A DNA stretch of 26,054 nucleotides from DATCIH01 sp036507955 (GTDB lineage Bacteria; Bacillota; Clostridia; Clostridiales; Clostridiaceae), in contig DATCIH010000180.1 in assembly GCA_036507955.1 (NCBI GenBank), forward strand, positions 1-26,054, in the 5' to 3' direction. A program made the position numbers and the translations under genes. This document shows positions 14,129-21,953 of this stretch, piece by piece; position 1 is the stretch's first letter, and each line of letters starts with the position of its first letter. The notes under the pieces are model-generated. The model worked only from the letters and a program-made list of their open reading frames with translations, searched no databases and was not told the DNA's origin.

Positions 14129-15361
14129 TCAGCTTATTTTTTCTAATGCCTGCTTAAAGTCTTCTATTAAATCCTCTATATCTTCAATTCCTACGCTTAC
14201 TCGTACAAGATCATCGAAAACTCCAGCACTATCTATTTCCTTTTCATCATTAAAAGCATAAATAGTAGACTTTGGATGAATTACTAGTGTTCTTGTATCC
14301 CCTATATTTGCAAGATTTGTAGCGTATTTTAAGCTATTTATTAGTTTAAAAGCTTTTTCTTTAGTACCTAATCTTAAAGTAAAGACCCCACCATATTTAT
14401 TTGAAAACTGATTTTTGCTTATTTCATGATACGGATTATCTTCAAGTCCAGTATAATTCAGAGCGGTTACTTTCTCATTTTTCTTTAAAAACCTTACTAA
14501 TTTAAGTGTGTTATCACATATTCTTTCCATACGAAGTCCAAGGGTTTCAAGGCCTAATATATTTAAGTAAGCATTAAAGGGTGAGAGACAAGCACCAAAG
14601 TCCCTGAAGATTCCTTTTCTAAGCTTTGCTAGATATACAAACTTTCCGTACTTTTTAAAGTTCTTTAGTGTTGAAAACTTTTCATAATTCCATTTCATTT
14701 TTCCACTATCTACAATAATACCGCTAATGGAATTACCGCTTCCATTTATGTATTTAGAGGAGGAATGAATTACTATATCCGCTCCTAGCTCAAAGGGCTT
14801 CACTAAATAAGGAGTAGTAATTGTATTATCTACAATTAGAGGAATCTCATTTTTATGAGCAAGCTTTGAAAGTTTCTCAATATCTGGTACGTCAAGCTTT
14901 GGATTTCCTATAGTTTCTATAAATATAGCTCTAGTCCGTTCATTTATTAAAGCTTCATAGCTTTCAATATTGTTATCCTTAGCATGCTTAGCTTTAATAT
15001 CATAATCTTCTAAATCCTTAAATAAAGAATAGGTTCCTCCAAATAGGCCTCCACCAGTAACAATCTCTTCTCCAGCTTTAACTAGATTTAGTATAGCTAA
15101 TGTTATTGCAGCCATTCCTGAAGCGCAAGCTATTGACCCAACCCCTTTTTCCAGATCTGAGATCTTTCTTTCGAAAGCATCCGCTGTAGGATTATTTATT
15201 CTTGAGTATAAAAAACCAAACTTATTGCCCTTAAAGGTTTCTTCTAATTCCTCAGCAGTTGTGTATTTGAAGGCCGAGGATTGGAAAATCGGAGTATTGG
15301 TAGCTCCTGTTCTTTCATCATGCCCAGCTACTCCATGTAGCAGCTGGGTATTAAACCTCAT
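14129..15361 (-). CDS. metY: O-acetylhomoserine sulfhydrylase (MetY), PLP enzyme
   Basis: The product has 410 residues. It belongs to the Cys/Met metabolism PLP family: FQSSAFKYTTAEELE at 26-40, YSRINNPT at 52-59, the PLP-binding lysine K203 in HSSSKYINGSGNS, and a LVIHPKSTIYA segment near the end. It makes homocysteine from O-acetylhomoserine and a sulfide donor. The start ATG overlaps the TusA stop codon by 4 nt (ATGA), which implies translational coupling. Adjacent genes for a sulfur-carrier protein, its activating enzyme and a JAMM protease match the protein-thiocarboxylate-dependent methionine pathway known from Wolinella succinogenes, in which MetY takes sulfur from the carrier. A cystathionine-cleaving role is less likely given that context. 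Confidence 0.9.
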   Translation of the reverse strand: MRFNTQLLHGVAGHDERTGATNTPIFQSSAFKYTTAEELEETFKGNKFGFLYSRINNPTADAFERKISDLEKGVGSIACASGMAAITLAILNLVKAGEEIVTGGGLFGGTYSLFKDLEDYDIKAKHAKDNNIESYEALINERTRAIFIETIGNPKLDVPDIEKLSKLAHKNEIPLIVDNTITTPYLVKPFELGADIVIHSSSKYINGSGNSISGIIVDSGKMKWNYEKFSTLKNFKKYGKFVYLAKLRKGIFRDFGACLSPFNAYLNILGLETLGLRMERICDNTLKLVRFLKKNEKVTALNYTGLEDNPYHEISKNQFSNKYGGVFTLRLGTKEKAFKLINSLKYATNLANIGDTRTLVIHPKSTIYAFNDEKEIDSAGVFDDLVRVSVGIEDIEDLIEDFKQALEKIS

Positions 15362-15606
15362 TTTATCCCGCCCTTTTCAACAAAGATTGTAAAGGTACCA
15401 TCCTCATTATTTGTAATTGAAGTCACTTTATGTCCCTCTTCCTTTAAGCTTCTTGGAACATTAAGAAGTGGCTCTCCCTCATTCAATTTTATTTCAAGGA
15501 TTTCTCCGTCCTCCAGCTCTTCAATGGCTATTTTAGCCTTAACAAAGGTTATTGGGCAAACCACATCAGTTATATCCACAAAATCCTTAGCTATTATTTC
15601 ACTCAT
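15358..15606 (-). CDS. tusA: TusA-family sulfurtransferase
   Basis: The product has 82 residues. The conserved cysteine lies in DVVCPITFVKAKIA at residue 17; the usual CPxP is here CPIT, so the second proline is lost. Other family features are the LNEGEPLLNVPRSLKEEGH segment. TusA-like proteins carry a persulfide on that cysteine and relay sulfur between enzymes. The start overlaps the sulfite reductase ORF by 8 nt, with its GGAGGG binding site inside that gene, and its own stop overlaps metY. The location between a sulfide-producing reductase and a sulfide-consuming enzyme suggests sulfur delivery, but the partner is inferred. Confidence 0.85.
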   Translation of the reverse strand: MSEIIAKDFVDITDVVCPITFVKAKIAIEELEDGEILEIKLNEGEPLLNVPRSLKEEGHKVTSITNNEDGTFTIFVEKGGIK

Positions 15607-16474
15607 TTTTTAAACCCTCCTTTAGTTTTTTCTCCAACAAATCCCAACCTACCCTATCCAGGGTTACACCAAACCTTTCTCCAGCTTTACCATTATTCTT
15701 AAAAAACTCAAGAGTTTTGTCTACAACTGTAAAAACTTCTTCCTTAGAGAATAATATAGGTAAAAGTTGTCTTCCAAAACTAAGTCTGTTTCCAAAGGTT
15801 CCTCCAAAGTAAAGTACAAACCCATTCTTTCCTTCCCAAGCAGAGGTAGGACAAACTTTAACACATCTACCACAATAATTACATTTATCTTCTTCAAATA
15901 TTATATCTTTTTCTTTTCTATCAATACTTCCTATAGCTTTTGTAGGGCATACTTCTTTGCAAAGTCCACAGAAGCTGCAGGCTGAGCTATTCCAGCTTGG
16001 TAGAATACCCCCCTTAACCCCTAAGTCATTTTCCTCAGCTTTTAAACAGTTATTTTTGCAACCTGTAATTCCAAGCTTAAATTTATGGGGAAGATCTCGT
16101 CCATGATATCTTTCATCAAATTCAAGGGCTAACTCCGTGGTATCAATTAATCCACTAGAGCATATTTTCATCCCTTGACAGGCAGTTATAGTTCTTACTC
16201 TAGGTCCACAAGTTCCAGGGCTTATTCCAGCTTCTTCAAGTTCTTTTTTCACAGCCTCTACATCCTCAAGCTTAATAAAGGGAATTTCGATGCCTTGTCT
16301 TGAAGTTAAATGTACATAACCTTGACCATATTTTGTTGAAACCTCGTAAATTTTCTTTAATTTTTCACTGTCTATTTGGCCCCCTACAATTCCAAGTCTT
16401 AAGGAAAATCTGTCCTTTTGAACCTGCTTCATAAAGCCGCCCTTTTTTAGTTCTTTATAGTCAACCTGTGCCAT
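15599..16474 (-). CDS. Small siroheme sulfite reductase with two [4Fe-4S] ferredoxin clusters
   Basis: The product has 291 residues; AGGAGGTC precedes ATG 16474. The N-terminal part is a single sulfite/nitrite reductase half-repeat: HLTSRQGIEIPF, then the siroheme/[4Fe-4S] ligand set CQGMKIC (C99, C105) and CKNNC (C139, C143). A ferredoxin domain with two [4Fe-4S] motifs follows (C166, C169, C172, C176 and C198, C201, C204, C208), and a C-terminal reductase segment completes it. It reduces sulfite to sulfide with six electrons, probably from ferredoxin. The size and architecture match the small assimilatory-type (aSir, DsrA/AsrC-like) enzymes of anaerobes, not the 570-residue CysI. It is placed between the carrier-protein genes and tusA. 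Confidence 0.9.
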   Translation of the reverse strand: MAQVDYKELKKGGFMKQVQKDRFSLRLGIVGGQIDSEKLKKIYEVSTKYGQGYVHLTSRQGIEIPFIKLEDVEAVKKELEEAGISPGTCGPRVRTITACQGMKICSSGLIDTTELALEFDERYHGRDLPHKFKLGITGCKNNCLKAEENDLGVKGGILPSWNSSACSFCGLCKEVCPTKAIGSIDRKEKDIIFEEDKCNYCGRCVKVCPTSAWEGKNGFVLYFGGTFGNRLSFGRQLLPILFSKEEVFTVVDKTLEFFKNNGKAGERFGVTLDRVGWDLLEKKLKEGLKNE

Positions 16475-16486
16475 TTATATGACCTC

Positions 16487-16897
16487 CTAAATAATTTTTA
16501 TTTCTTCTTCTATAACTAAATCCTTATTTATTATAAAGCTTTTAAGTATAGGATTTCCTGTTTCCATTAAAGAAAGAATAAAATAGCTCATTTCTTTGTC
16601 AAAAGCTAATCTTTTGTCCTCCTCAGATGGCCTAGAGGGAGATTCTGGATGACTATGGAAGTTTCCTAGCATTATATAACCATTATTTCTAATATCCTTT
16701 ATAACATTAAATTGATCTTTAGGCTTCATAGAAAAGTGTTCCGGACTATTATCAATATTTTCTAGAAGATATACTTTTTCAACAATTTTTGTGGAGCCTT
16801 CAATTCTTCCCCCTAAAAGTCCACAGGCTTCATTAGGGATTACCTCCTCTGAGTGCTTTAAGATTTCTTCATAATGCTTTGTTTTAATTATTATCAC
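16487..16897 (-). CDS. JAMM/MPN+ metalloprotease, sulfur-carrier processing (HcyD/Mec-like)
   Basis: The product has 136 residues and starts with GTG at 16897; the G is also the last base of the TAG stop of the upstream gene, and AAGGTGA lies 6-7 nt before it. The zinc motif is complete: E23 in PNEACGLLGG, and HSHPESPSRPSEED giving H81, H83, S91 and D94, the exact HxH-x7-S-x2-D spacing. In the CysO and HcyS systems such enzymes cut residues from the C-terminus of the carrier to expose Gly-Gly, or release product from it. The carrier in this operon does have an extra C-terminal residue beyond its glycines, which supports this function. No ubiquitin-like substrate other than that carrier is seen. 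Confidence 0.88.
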   Translation of the reverse strand: MIIIKTKHYEEILKHSEEVIPNEACGLLGGRIEGSTKIVEKVYLLENIDNSPEHFSMKPKDQFNVIKDIRNNGYIMLGNFHSHPESPSRPSEEDKRLAFDKEMSYFILSLMETGNPILKSFIINKDLVIEEEIKII

Positions 16898-17709
16898 TAT
16901 ATATCACCTTTTAAATCACAGATAGCTTGCTCATAATTTATTAATTCCTTTATAGATGGTGCTACACCACAAACTGCACATTTTTTATTGGTAGGAAGGT
17001 TTATTTTTCTAAATTCCATACTTAAAGCATCAAAGGTTAAAAGTTTACCTGTAAGTAAGTTGCCAAGACCAAGAATATATTTAAGAGCTTCTGTAGCTTG
17101 AATAGTGCCTATTATTCCACCCATTACACCTAAAACCCCTGCCTGTTTGCAGGTGGGTACTGCATCCGGTGGTGGTGGATTTTTAAATACACATCTATAG
17201 CAAGGCCCCTGCCCTGGTACATAGGTCATAGTCTGTCCTTGAAATCTAATTATTCCAGCATGAGAAAATGGCTTCTTAAGTATCACACAGGCATCATTTA
17301 TAAGAAATTTTGCTGGAAAATTGTCCGTCCCATCTATTATAAAATCATAATCCTTAATAATATCAGTTATATTTGATGAGTTAATCCATTCCTGATAAGT
17401 AATTACATTAACATCCGGATTCAAATTATTTATTGTTTCTTTTCCTGAGATTACCTTAGGCTTTTTTACATCTGCTGTGGAATGAATGATTTGTCTTTGA
17501 AGGTTTGAGAGGTCCACCTCGTCATAATCCACCAGCCCTATGGTACCAACTCCCGCAGCTGCAAGGTACATAGCCGCAGGGGCGCCTAGCCCTCCTGTAC
17601 CAACTATAAGAACCTTTGAAGCTAAAAGTTTCTTCTGTCCCTTTGAACCAACTTCCTTTAATATAATTTGTCTAGAGTAACGCTCAATTTGTTCATTTGA
17701 AAAGGCCAC
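16897..17709 (-). CDS. E1-like sulfur-carrier adenylyltransferase (HcyF/MoeB/ThiF family)
   Basis: The product has 270 residues. GTG 17709 is the start, sharing its G with the TAG stop of the carrier gene; its binding site GGAGGTGG is formed by the codons for the carrier's terminal glycines. The nucleotide-binding motif VGTGGLGAPAA is at 36-46, DGTDN at 126-130, a candidate catalytic C187 in PTCKQAG, and a zinc site at C170, C173, C244 and C247. It adenylates the C-terminal glycine of a ubiquitin-like carrier so that sulfide can form a thiocarboxylate. MoeB (molybdopterin) and ThiF (thiamine) are close homologues; genetic context favours the HcyF role. Confidence 0.9.
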   Translation of the reverse strand: MAFSNEQIERYSRQIILKEVGSKGQKKLLASKVLIVGTGGLGAPAAMYLAAAGVGTIGLVDYDEVDLSNLQRQIIHSTADVKKPKVISGKETINNLNPDVNVITYQEWINSSNITDIIKDYDFIIDGTDNFPAKFLINDACVILKKPFSHAGIIRFQGQTMTYVPGQGPCYRCVFKNPPPPDAVPTCKQAGVLGVMGGIIGTIQATEALKYILGLGNLLTGKLLTFDALSMEFRKINLPTNKKCAVCGVAPSIKELINYEQAICDLKGDI

Positions 17710-17915
17710 TATTGTCCACCTCCCATAAAATATAGGAATTCAACGCTATCCCCTTCCTTTATAATAACTTTTTCTAAATCCTCAGTATCAACAAACTCTT
17801 CATTTATCTGAACTGTAACATATTCTGGAGTAGCCACCTTTAAAACAATTAGCAAATCCTTCACATTGATTTCCTTCTCTAAGATTACTTCTTTTCCATT
17901 AACTTTAATTTTCAT
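17709..17915 (-). CDS. Ubiquitin-like sulfur-carrier protein (HcyS/ThiS-like)
   Basis: The product has 68 residues; GGGAGGATTAAA precedes ATG 17915. It has the small beta-grasp profile of ThiS: KIKVNGKEVILE at the start, VTVQINEEFV in the middle and the KEGDSVEFLYFMGGG end. It finishes GGGQ, so at least one residue follows the di-glycine and the natural C-terminus is not itself Gly-Gly; the JAMM protease encoded two genes downstream could trim it. The protein would be adenylated by the adjacent E1-like enzyme and loaded with sulfide as thiocarboxylate, then donate sulfur to MetY. A thiamine role is less likely: no thiG, thiH or other thi gene is seen nearby. Confidence 0.88.
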   Translation of the reverse strand: MKIKVNGKEVILEKEINVKDLLIVLKVATPEYVTVQINEEFVDTEDLEKVIIKEGDSVEFLYFMGGGQ

Positions 17916-17938
17916 TTTAATCCTCCCGGGTCCCTATT

Positions 17939-19123
17939 TTATATTGCATTTTCTAAATATTTTTCTATGACTAGAGCCGCAGCTCCTATTGAGATTGCAT
18001 TTTCCATAAAATACCCACCTCTACTGAAAGTAACTCTTTTCCCTTTATCAGAATATAATTTATCTAAAGCCGTTTTAATACTGACCTCATAAAATAATTT
18101 TGAGTTCATTATTAAAGGTCCGCTTAATATGACTAAACTTGGATTCAATAAGTTAATATAATTAACTAACCCTGTGCCCATTATTATAGCTGCTTCTGTT
18201 ATTACCTTTTTAGCAAGGGAGTTTCCAGCTTCAGCTGCTATACAAATATCTTTATACTTAACTTCCGTAGCTCTTTTATCAATTGCATTTGAAAAGTTTT
18301 TTACAATTGCATTTATAGAGGAATAACCTTCTATACAACCAATATTACCGCACTTGCACTTTTCCCCATGAATATCCACAATCATATGCCCAAAGGCATC
18401 TTCTTCATCATTAATTGTTCTTATAAGTTTTCCTGAAGAAATTGTTCCTGTTCTTATTCCAACACCACAATTGAAATAGGCTATATTTTGAAGTTCCTTA
18501 CCTATACCATAAAAGTATTCTCCCACCACCGCCGAATTTGCACCATTTTCAATAATCACTGGACATTTTAATTTTTCCTCTAGCATTACTTTTATAGGTG
18601 TATTTGACCATCCTGGTGCAAAAAAGTTTATAGCACTGGTAATAACTCCATTTTTTATATCCAAAGGTCCAACAGTTCCCAATCCAATTCCTAAAAGTTT
18701 AATAACATCCAATCTTAAGTCTATATAGGCCTTATTAATAATCTCCACTATTCGTCGAACAGTCTCCTCAGGGCTGTAGCTTTCATCCATATAAAACATT
18801 TCTTTAAATAGAATCTCCATTTTCAAATTGGTGATAACCACTTGGGAGTATAACCGAGATATGTCTATACCAATAATATAAAATTTACATATGTTTATAT
18901 CATATATTATTGGTTTTCTGCCACCAGAAGATTCACCTATATATTTTTGTACTATAAGTTGCTCTTCCTCTAAAGGGTTCATTACATTATTTAAGGTGGT
19001 TAATTTCATTTTTGTCTCCAGCAAAATTTCGCTTTTAGACATATCATTTTTCTTTTGAAGTAGGTTAAATATTCTTTTCTCTTCCGGTTTTAAACCTATG
19101 AGTATCTCAGAATTAACTATCAA
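17939..19123 (-). CDS. ROK-family transcriptional regulator
   Basis: The product has 394 residues from TTG 19123, preceded by AAGGGGTG. The first 70 residues are a winged-HTH domain, with MSKSEILLETKMKLTTLNNV as the probable recognition region. The rest is a ROK sugar-kinase fold with a zinc motif, H246 and CKCGNIGC (C256, C258, C263). In active ROK kinases a conserved aspartate follows the EN of the ENDAN motif; here residues 192-196 read ENGAN, so the catalytic aspartate is a glycine and a sensing role is likely. ROK regulators usually bind sugars, and the ligand here is unknown. The gene is within the sulfur operon, 71 bp after ssuC and 23 bp before the carrier gene, so it probably governs this operon. 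Confidence 0.85.
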   Translation of the reverse strand: MIVNSEILIGLKPEEKRIFNLLQKKNDMSKSEILLETKMKLTTLNNVMNPLEEEQLIVQKYIGESSGGRKPIIYDINICKFYIIGIDISRLYSQVVITNLKMEILFKEMFYMDESYSPEETVRRIVEIINKAYIDLRLDVIKLLGIGLGTVGPLDIKNGVITSAINFFAPGWSNTPIKVMLEEKLKCPVIIENGANSAVVGEYFYGIGKELQNIAYFNCGVGIRTGTISSGKLIRTINDEEDAFGHMIVDIHGEKCKCGNIGCIEGYSSINAIVKNFSNAIDKRATEVKYKDICIAAEAGNSLAKKVITEAAIIMGTGLVNYINLLNPSLVILSGPLIMNSKLFYEVSIKTALDKLYSDKGKRVTFSRGGYFMENAISIGAAALVIEKYLENAI

Positions 19124-19194
19124 GTCTACACCCCTTAAAAATATTTGAAATGTTTTTTCCGTTTTGGTAAGAAGTATTGTTGGAAAACAAATAC

Positions 19195-19989
19195 TTATGC
19201 TTTATCTAAACCCCATTTATATCTCATGCTTTTTTCTATCTTTCCAAAAACAAACTTATCAACAACTAAGCCAAGTATAATTATGACTATCATTACAGCT
19301 ACCACCTGACTAATATCAGCTAAATCTCTTCCCATCATTAAAACTTGTCCAAGTCCCTTTGAGGACGAAAGCATTTCTCCTGCCATTAATGCCCTCCACG
19401 CGAAGGACCACCCTTGTTTAAGTCCAGTAACTACATCTGGAAGCGCTGCTGGTAAAATAACCTGAGTATATATCTTACTTCCTTTAGCACCCATAGTTTT
19501 AGCTGCTCTTATATAAAGTGGATTAATATTCTTTATTGCAGCTTGAACTGCTATTGCTACAGCAAAAGTAGAACCTATTGTAATAACAAATATTATAGAA
19601 CTTTCATTTAGCCCAAACCACAAAATAGCAAAAGGCAACCAGCAAATACTTGGCAAGGTCTGAAACCCTAAAATTAAAGGTCCTAGATTCTCATCCAAAT
19701 ATCTAAATTTAACAATTATTAAGCCTAAACTAACTCCTATTAAAATAGATATAAAATATCCTACAAGAATTCTCTTAAGACTAGCTAGGATAGCAACTCC
19801 CATAGTATTATCTAAAATAAGAGCTTTTAAAGTTTTGAAAACATCTATTGGAGATGGAAATATATAAGGTTTCCAAATTTGCAGTATATCAACCCCGATT
19901 TTATATATCCCTTCCCATATCACTAGGAGGATTACGTAAAACAGAAGCTTCTTCAATATTCCAACCACTATCGTATTCTGCTTTTGCAA
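19195..19989 (-). CDS. ssuC: ABC transporter permease, SsuC/TauC type
   Basis: The product has 264 residues, with several hydrophobic membrane segments and the cytoplasmic EAA-like loop GLKQGWSFAWRALMAGEM, which contacts the ATPase. It starts at TTG 19989, after a purine-rich GGAGGTGG inside the ssuB gene, so the two genes overlap by 89 nt; a later GTG at codon 8 or TTG at codon 12 cannot be excluded. The family is the nitrate/sulfonate/taurine (TauT) permeases of the inner membrane. The genes of an oxygen-dependent sulfonate monooxygenase are absent, so the substrate in this anaerobe is more likely inorganic sulfate or another oxoanion. Confidence 0.85.
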   Translation of the reverse strand: MQKQNTIVVGILKKLLFYVILLVIWEGIYKIGVDILQIWKPYIFPSPIDVFKTLKALILDNTMGVAILASLKRILVGYFISILIGVSLGLIIVKFRYLDENLGPLILGFQTLPSICWLPFAILWFGLNESSIIFVITIGSTFAVAIAVQAAIKNINPLYIRAAKTMGAKGSKIYTQVILPAALPDVVTGLKQGWSFAWRALMAGEMLSSSKGLGQVLMMGRDLADISQVVAVMIVIIILGLVVDKFVFGKIEKSMRYKWGLDKA

Positions 19990-20740
19990 CCTTCTCCACC
20001 TCCTCTTTTAAAGCTTTCATTATATTTTTTACATAATAAGAAATATCATAGCTTTCCATTTGTCTAGGTCTTGCCAGCTCAATTGTAAACTCCTGTTTTA
20101 TCCTTCCAGGGTCCGCTGCCATTACTACAACTCTATTTGCTAAAAACACAGCTTCCTCTGCGTTATGAGTCACAAAAATTATTGTTTTCTGTGTTTCTAG
20201 CCATATTTGTTGAAGCTCAAGCTGCAAGATCATTTTGGTCTGGCTATCCAGAGCTGCAAAGGGTTCATCCATTAGCAGCACCTCCGAGTCTAAGGATAGT
20301 ACCCTAGCCAGAGCTACCCTTTGCTTCATTCCTCCAGAAAGCTCATGTACATAAGAATTTTGAAATTTAGAAAGGTGAACCATTTTTAGATAATATAAAG
20401 CTTTCTCACGTCTAACATCTTTCGGGATACCTGCCATCTTCATTCCAAACTGAACGTTATCAATTACCTTTAGCCAAGGAAATAATGCTGCCTCCTGAAA
20501 CATTACTGTTCTATCTGGTCCTGCTTCCTTTATTTCCGTGCCATTTAATAAGACAACTCCTGTAGTTGCTTTTTCAAGTCCTGCTATGATATTTAGTAAA
20601 GTAGATTTACCACAACCTGAAGGTCCAAGTATACATACAAACTCGCCCTTTTTTATTTCAATATTAAAATGCTCAAGTGTTGTGGTTTTTTTATGCTTTG
20701 AAATAAATTCTTTACTTACATCCTTAACTATAAGACTCAA
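19901..20740 (-). CDS. ssuB: ABC transporter ATP-binding protein, SsuB/TauB type
   Basis: The product has 279 residues from TTG 20740, preceded at good spacing by GAGGTGAT; a GTG at 20749 lies within that site. Walker A GPSGCGKST is at about 43-51, the signature LSGGMKQRVALAR at about 136, Walker B LLMDEPFAALD at about 156 and the switch VTHNAEE at about 190. It is the cytoplasmic energizing subunit of the transporter. The C-terminal tail continues about 60 residues beyond the ABC core with KAEYDSGWNIEEASVLRNPP; this tail is encoded in the overlap with ssuC. The gene starts 14 nt after the ssuA stop. Confidence 0.88.
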   Translation of the reverse strand: MSLIVKDVSKEFISKHKKTTTLEHFNIEIKKGEFVCILGPSGCGKSTLLNIIAGLEKATTGVVLLNGTEIKEAGPDRTVMFQEAALFPWLKVIDNVQFGMKMAGIPKDVRREKALYYLKMVHLSKFQNSYVHELSGGMKQRVALARVLSLDSEVLLMDEPFAALDSQTKMILQLELQQIWLETQKTIIFVTHNAEEAVFLANRVVVMAADPGRIKQEFTIELARPRQMESYDISYYVKNIMKALKEEVEKVAKAEYDSGWNIEEASVLRNPPSDMGRDI

Positions 20741-20754
20741 ATGTATCACCTCAA

Positions 20755-21819
20755 CTATTTGATTTGACTTTGTCCTTTTTCTTTTAGTATTTTATTTAAA
20801 AGTGTTAAATTAAATAAAGTTTTTGTATCCGGCTTTGTCTTTAAGAATCCTTCTTGTACTGATAGATTAACAAAATCTTGTACTGAGTCTTTTTCAGGAT
20901 TATTTGTTACAGTTAGTCTGTTGAAAGCAGCATCCAAAACATCCTTTGAAATAGCTTTCTGGGTTAGTTCAGTTATTTGCTTATTAACAATTTCCTTCGC
21001 TTTATCTTTATTTTTATTTATATAATCCGTTAACTCCACATGAGTTCTTAGAAAGTTTTCCACGATCAATGGATGATCCTTTAAAAATTCGGTTCTTATA
21101 ACTACTACTGCTGTAGTATAATTACCCTTTCTCAATAAATCCTTGTAATCTAATATTACATTAGCTCCTGCTTCTTTAATTAGTCTTGATCCCCAAGGTT
21201 CTGGAACTAAAGCTGCATCAATATCTCCCTTATTGAGTAATGTTAATATATCTGCATTTTCCGCTTGCCTAACTTCTACAGTGCCGCCCTTAGTAGTATC
21301 CTTAAGCTTATTATCAGATAGTATCTTTCTAAGTGTTAAGTCTTGAGTGTTTCCAAATTGAGGTACCGCAATTCTTTTTCCGCTCAAATCTTTTAGGTTC
21401 TTTATAACTAGACCTTTTCTTGATACAAATATGGCTCCTGCATCTGTAGCTCCTGCTATAATCTGAAGGTCACCCTTGGATTTTGCATAACCATTAATTG
21501 CTGGTCCTGGTCCTATGTAACCAATGTCTATTGCTCCGGCGAAAAGCGCTTCTATTTCAGCAGGGCCTGCATTAAATAGCTTCCAATCTATTGGGTTACT
21601 AGCTCCAACAGCCTTTTGAAAACTTCCTTGATCTTTTCCCACCAATGCTTGAGAATGTGTTATGTTAGGAAAATATCCAACTCTGATGTTAACATTTTTT
21701 TCTGCAATAGTTGCTGTGACAGTTGTTTCTGTTTTTTTAGTTGTACAACCCACTAAGTTCCCCAATAATAATATTGTTAATAATGCAATTGAAATTTTTA
21801 ATGTTTTTGTAATCTTCAA
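20755..21819 (-). CDS. ssuA: ABC transporter substrate-binding lipoprotein, SsuA/TauA type
   Basis: The product has 354 residues from TTG 21819, which follows AAGGAGGGG at 5-6 nt; the longer frame to 21891 has no binding site and would add 24 residues ahead of a signal peptide. Residues 1-25 are a lipoprotein signal ending in the lipobox LVGC with C25. The mature part contains VGYFPNITHSQALVG and GDIDAALVPEPWG, typical of SsuA/NMT1-like binding proteins for sulfonates, nitrate or related ligands. As a lipoprotein it presents the ligand to SsuBC outside the membrane. It is the first gene of the operon; ligand specificity cannot be read from sequence, but the downstream genes point to sulfate or a sulfur oxoanion. 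Confidence 0.87.
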   Translation of the reverse strand: MKITKTLKISIALLTILLLGNLVGCTTKKTETTVTATIAEKNVNIRVGYFPNITHSQALVGKDQGSFQKAVGASNPIDWKLFNAGPAEIEALFAGAIDIGYIGPGPAINGYAKSKGDLQIIAGATDAGAIFVSRKGLVIKNLKDLSGKRIAVPQFGNTQDLTLRKILSDNKLKDTTKGGTVEVRQAENADILTLLNKGDIDAALVPEPWGSRLIKEAGANVILDYKDLLRKGNYTTAVVVIRTEFLKDHPLIVENFLRTHVELTDYINKNKDKAKEIVNKQITELTQKAISKDVLDAAFNRLTVTNNPEKDSVQDFVNLSVQEGFLKTKPDTKTLFNLTLLNKILKEKGQSQIK

Positions 21820-21953
21820 TTTAGCCCCTCCTTTATACGGATAAACATATAGGTTTACTTGGTTTAACTTAAATGATTTACTTATTTCCATTTATGTTAA
21901 AAGTAAATATTAAAAAAGATTTCCTAGTATTCCAATATGTTTTTGTTATTAAT

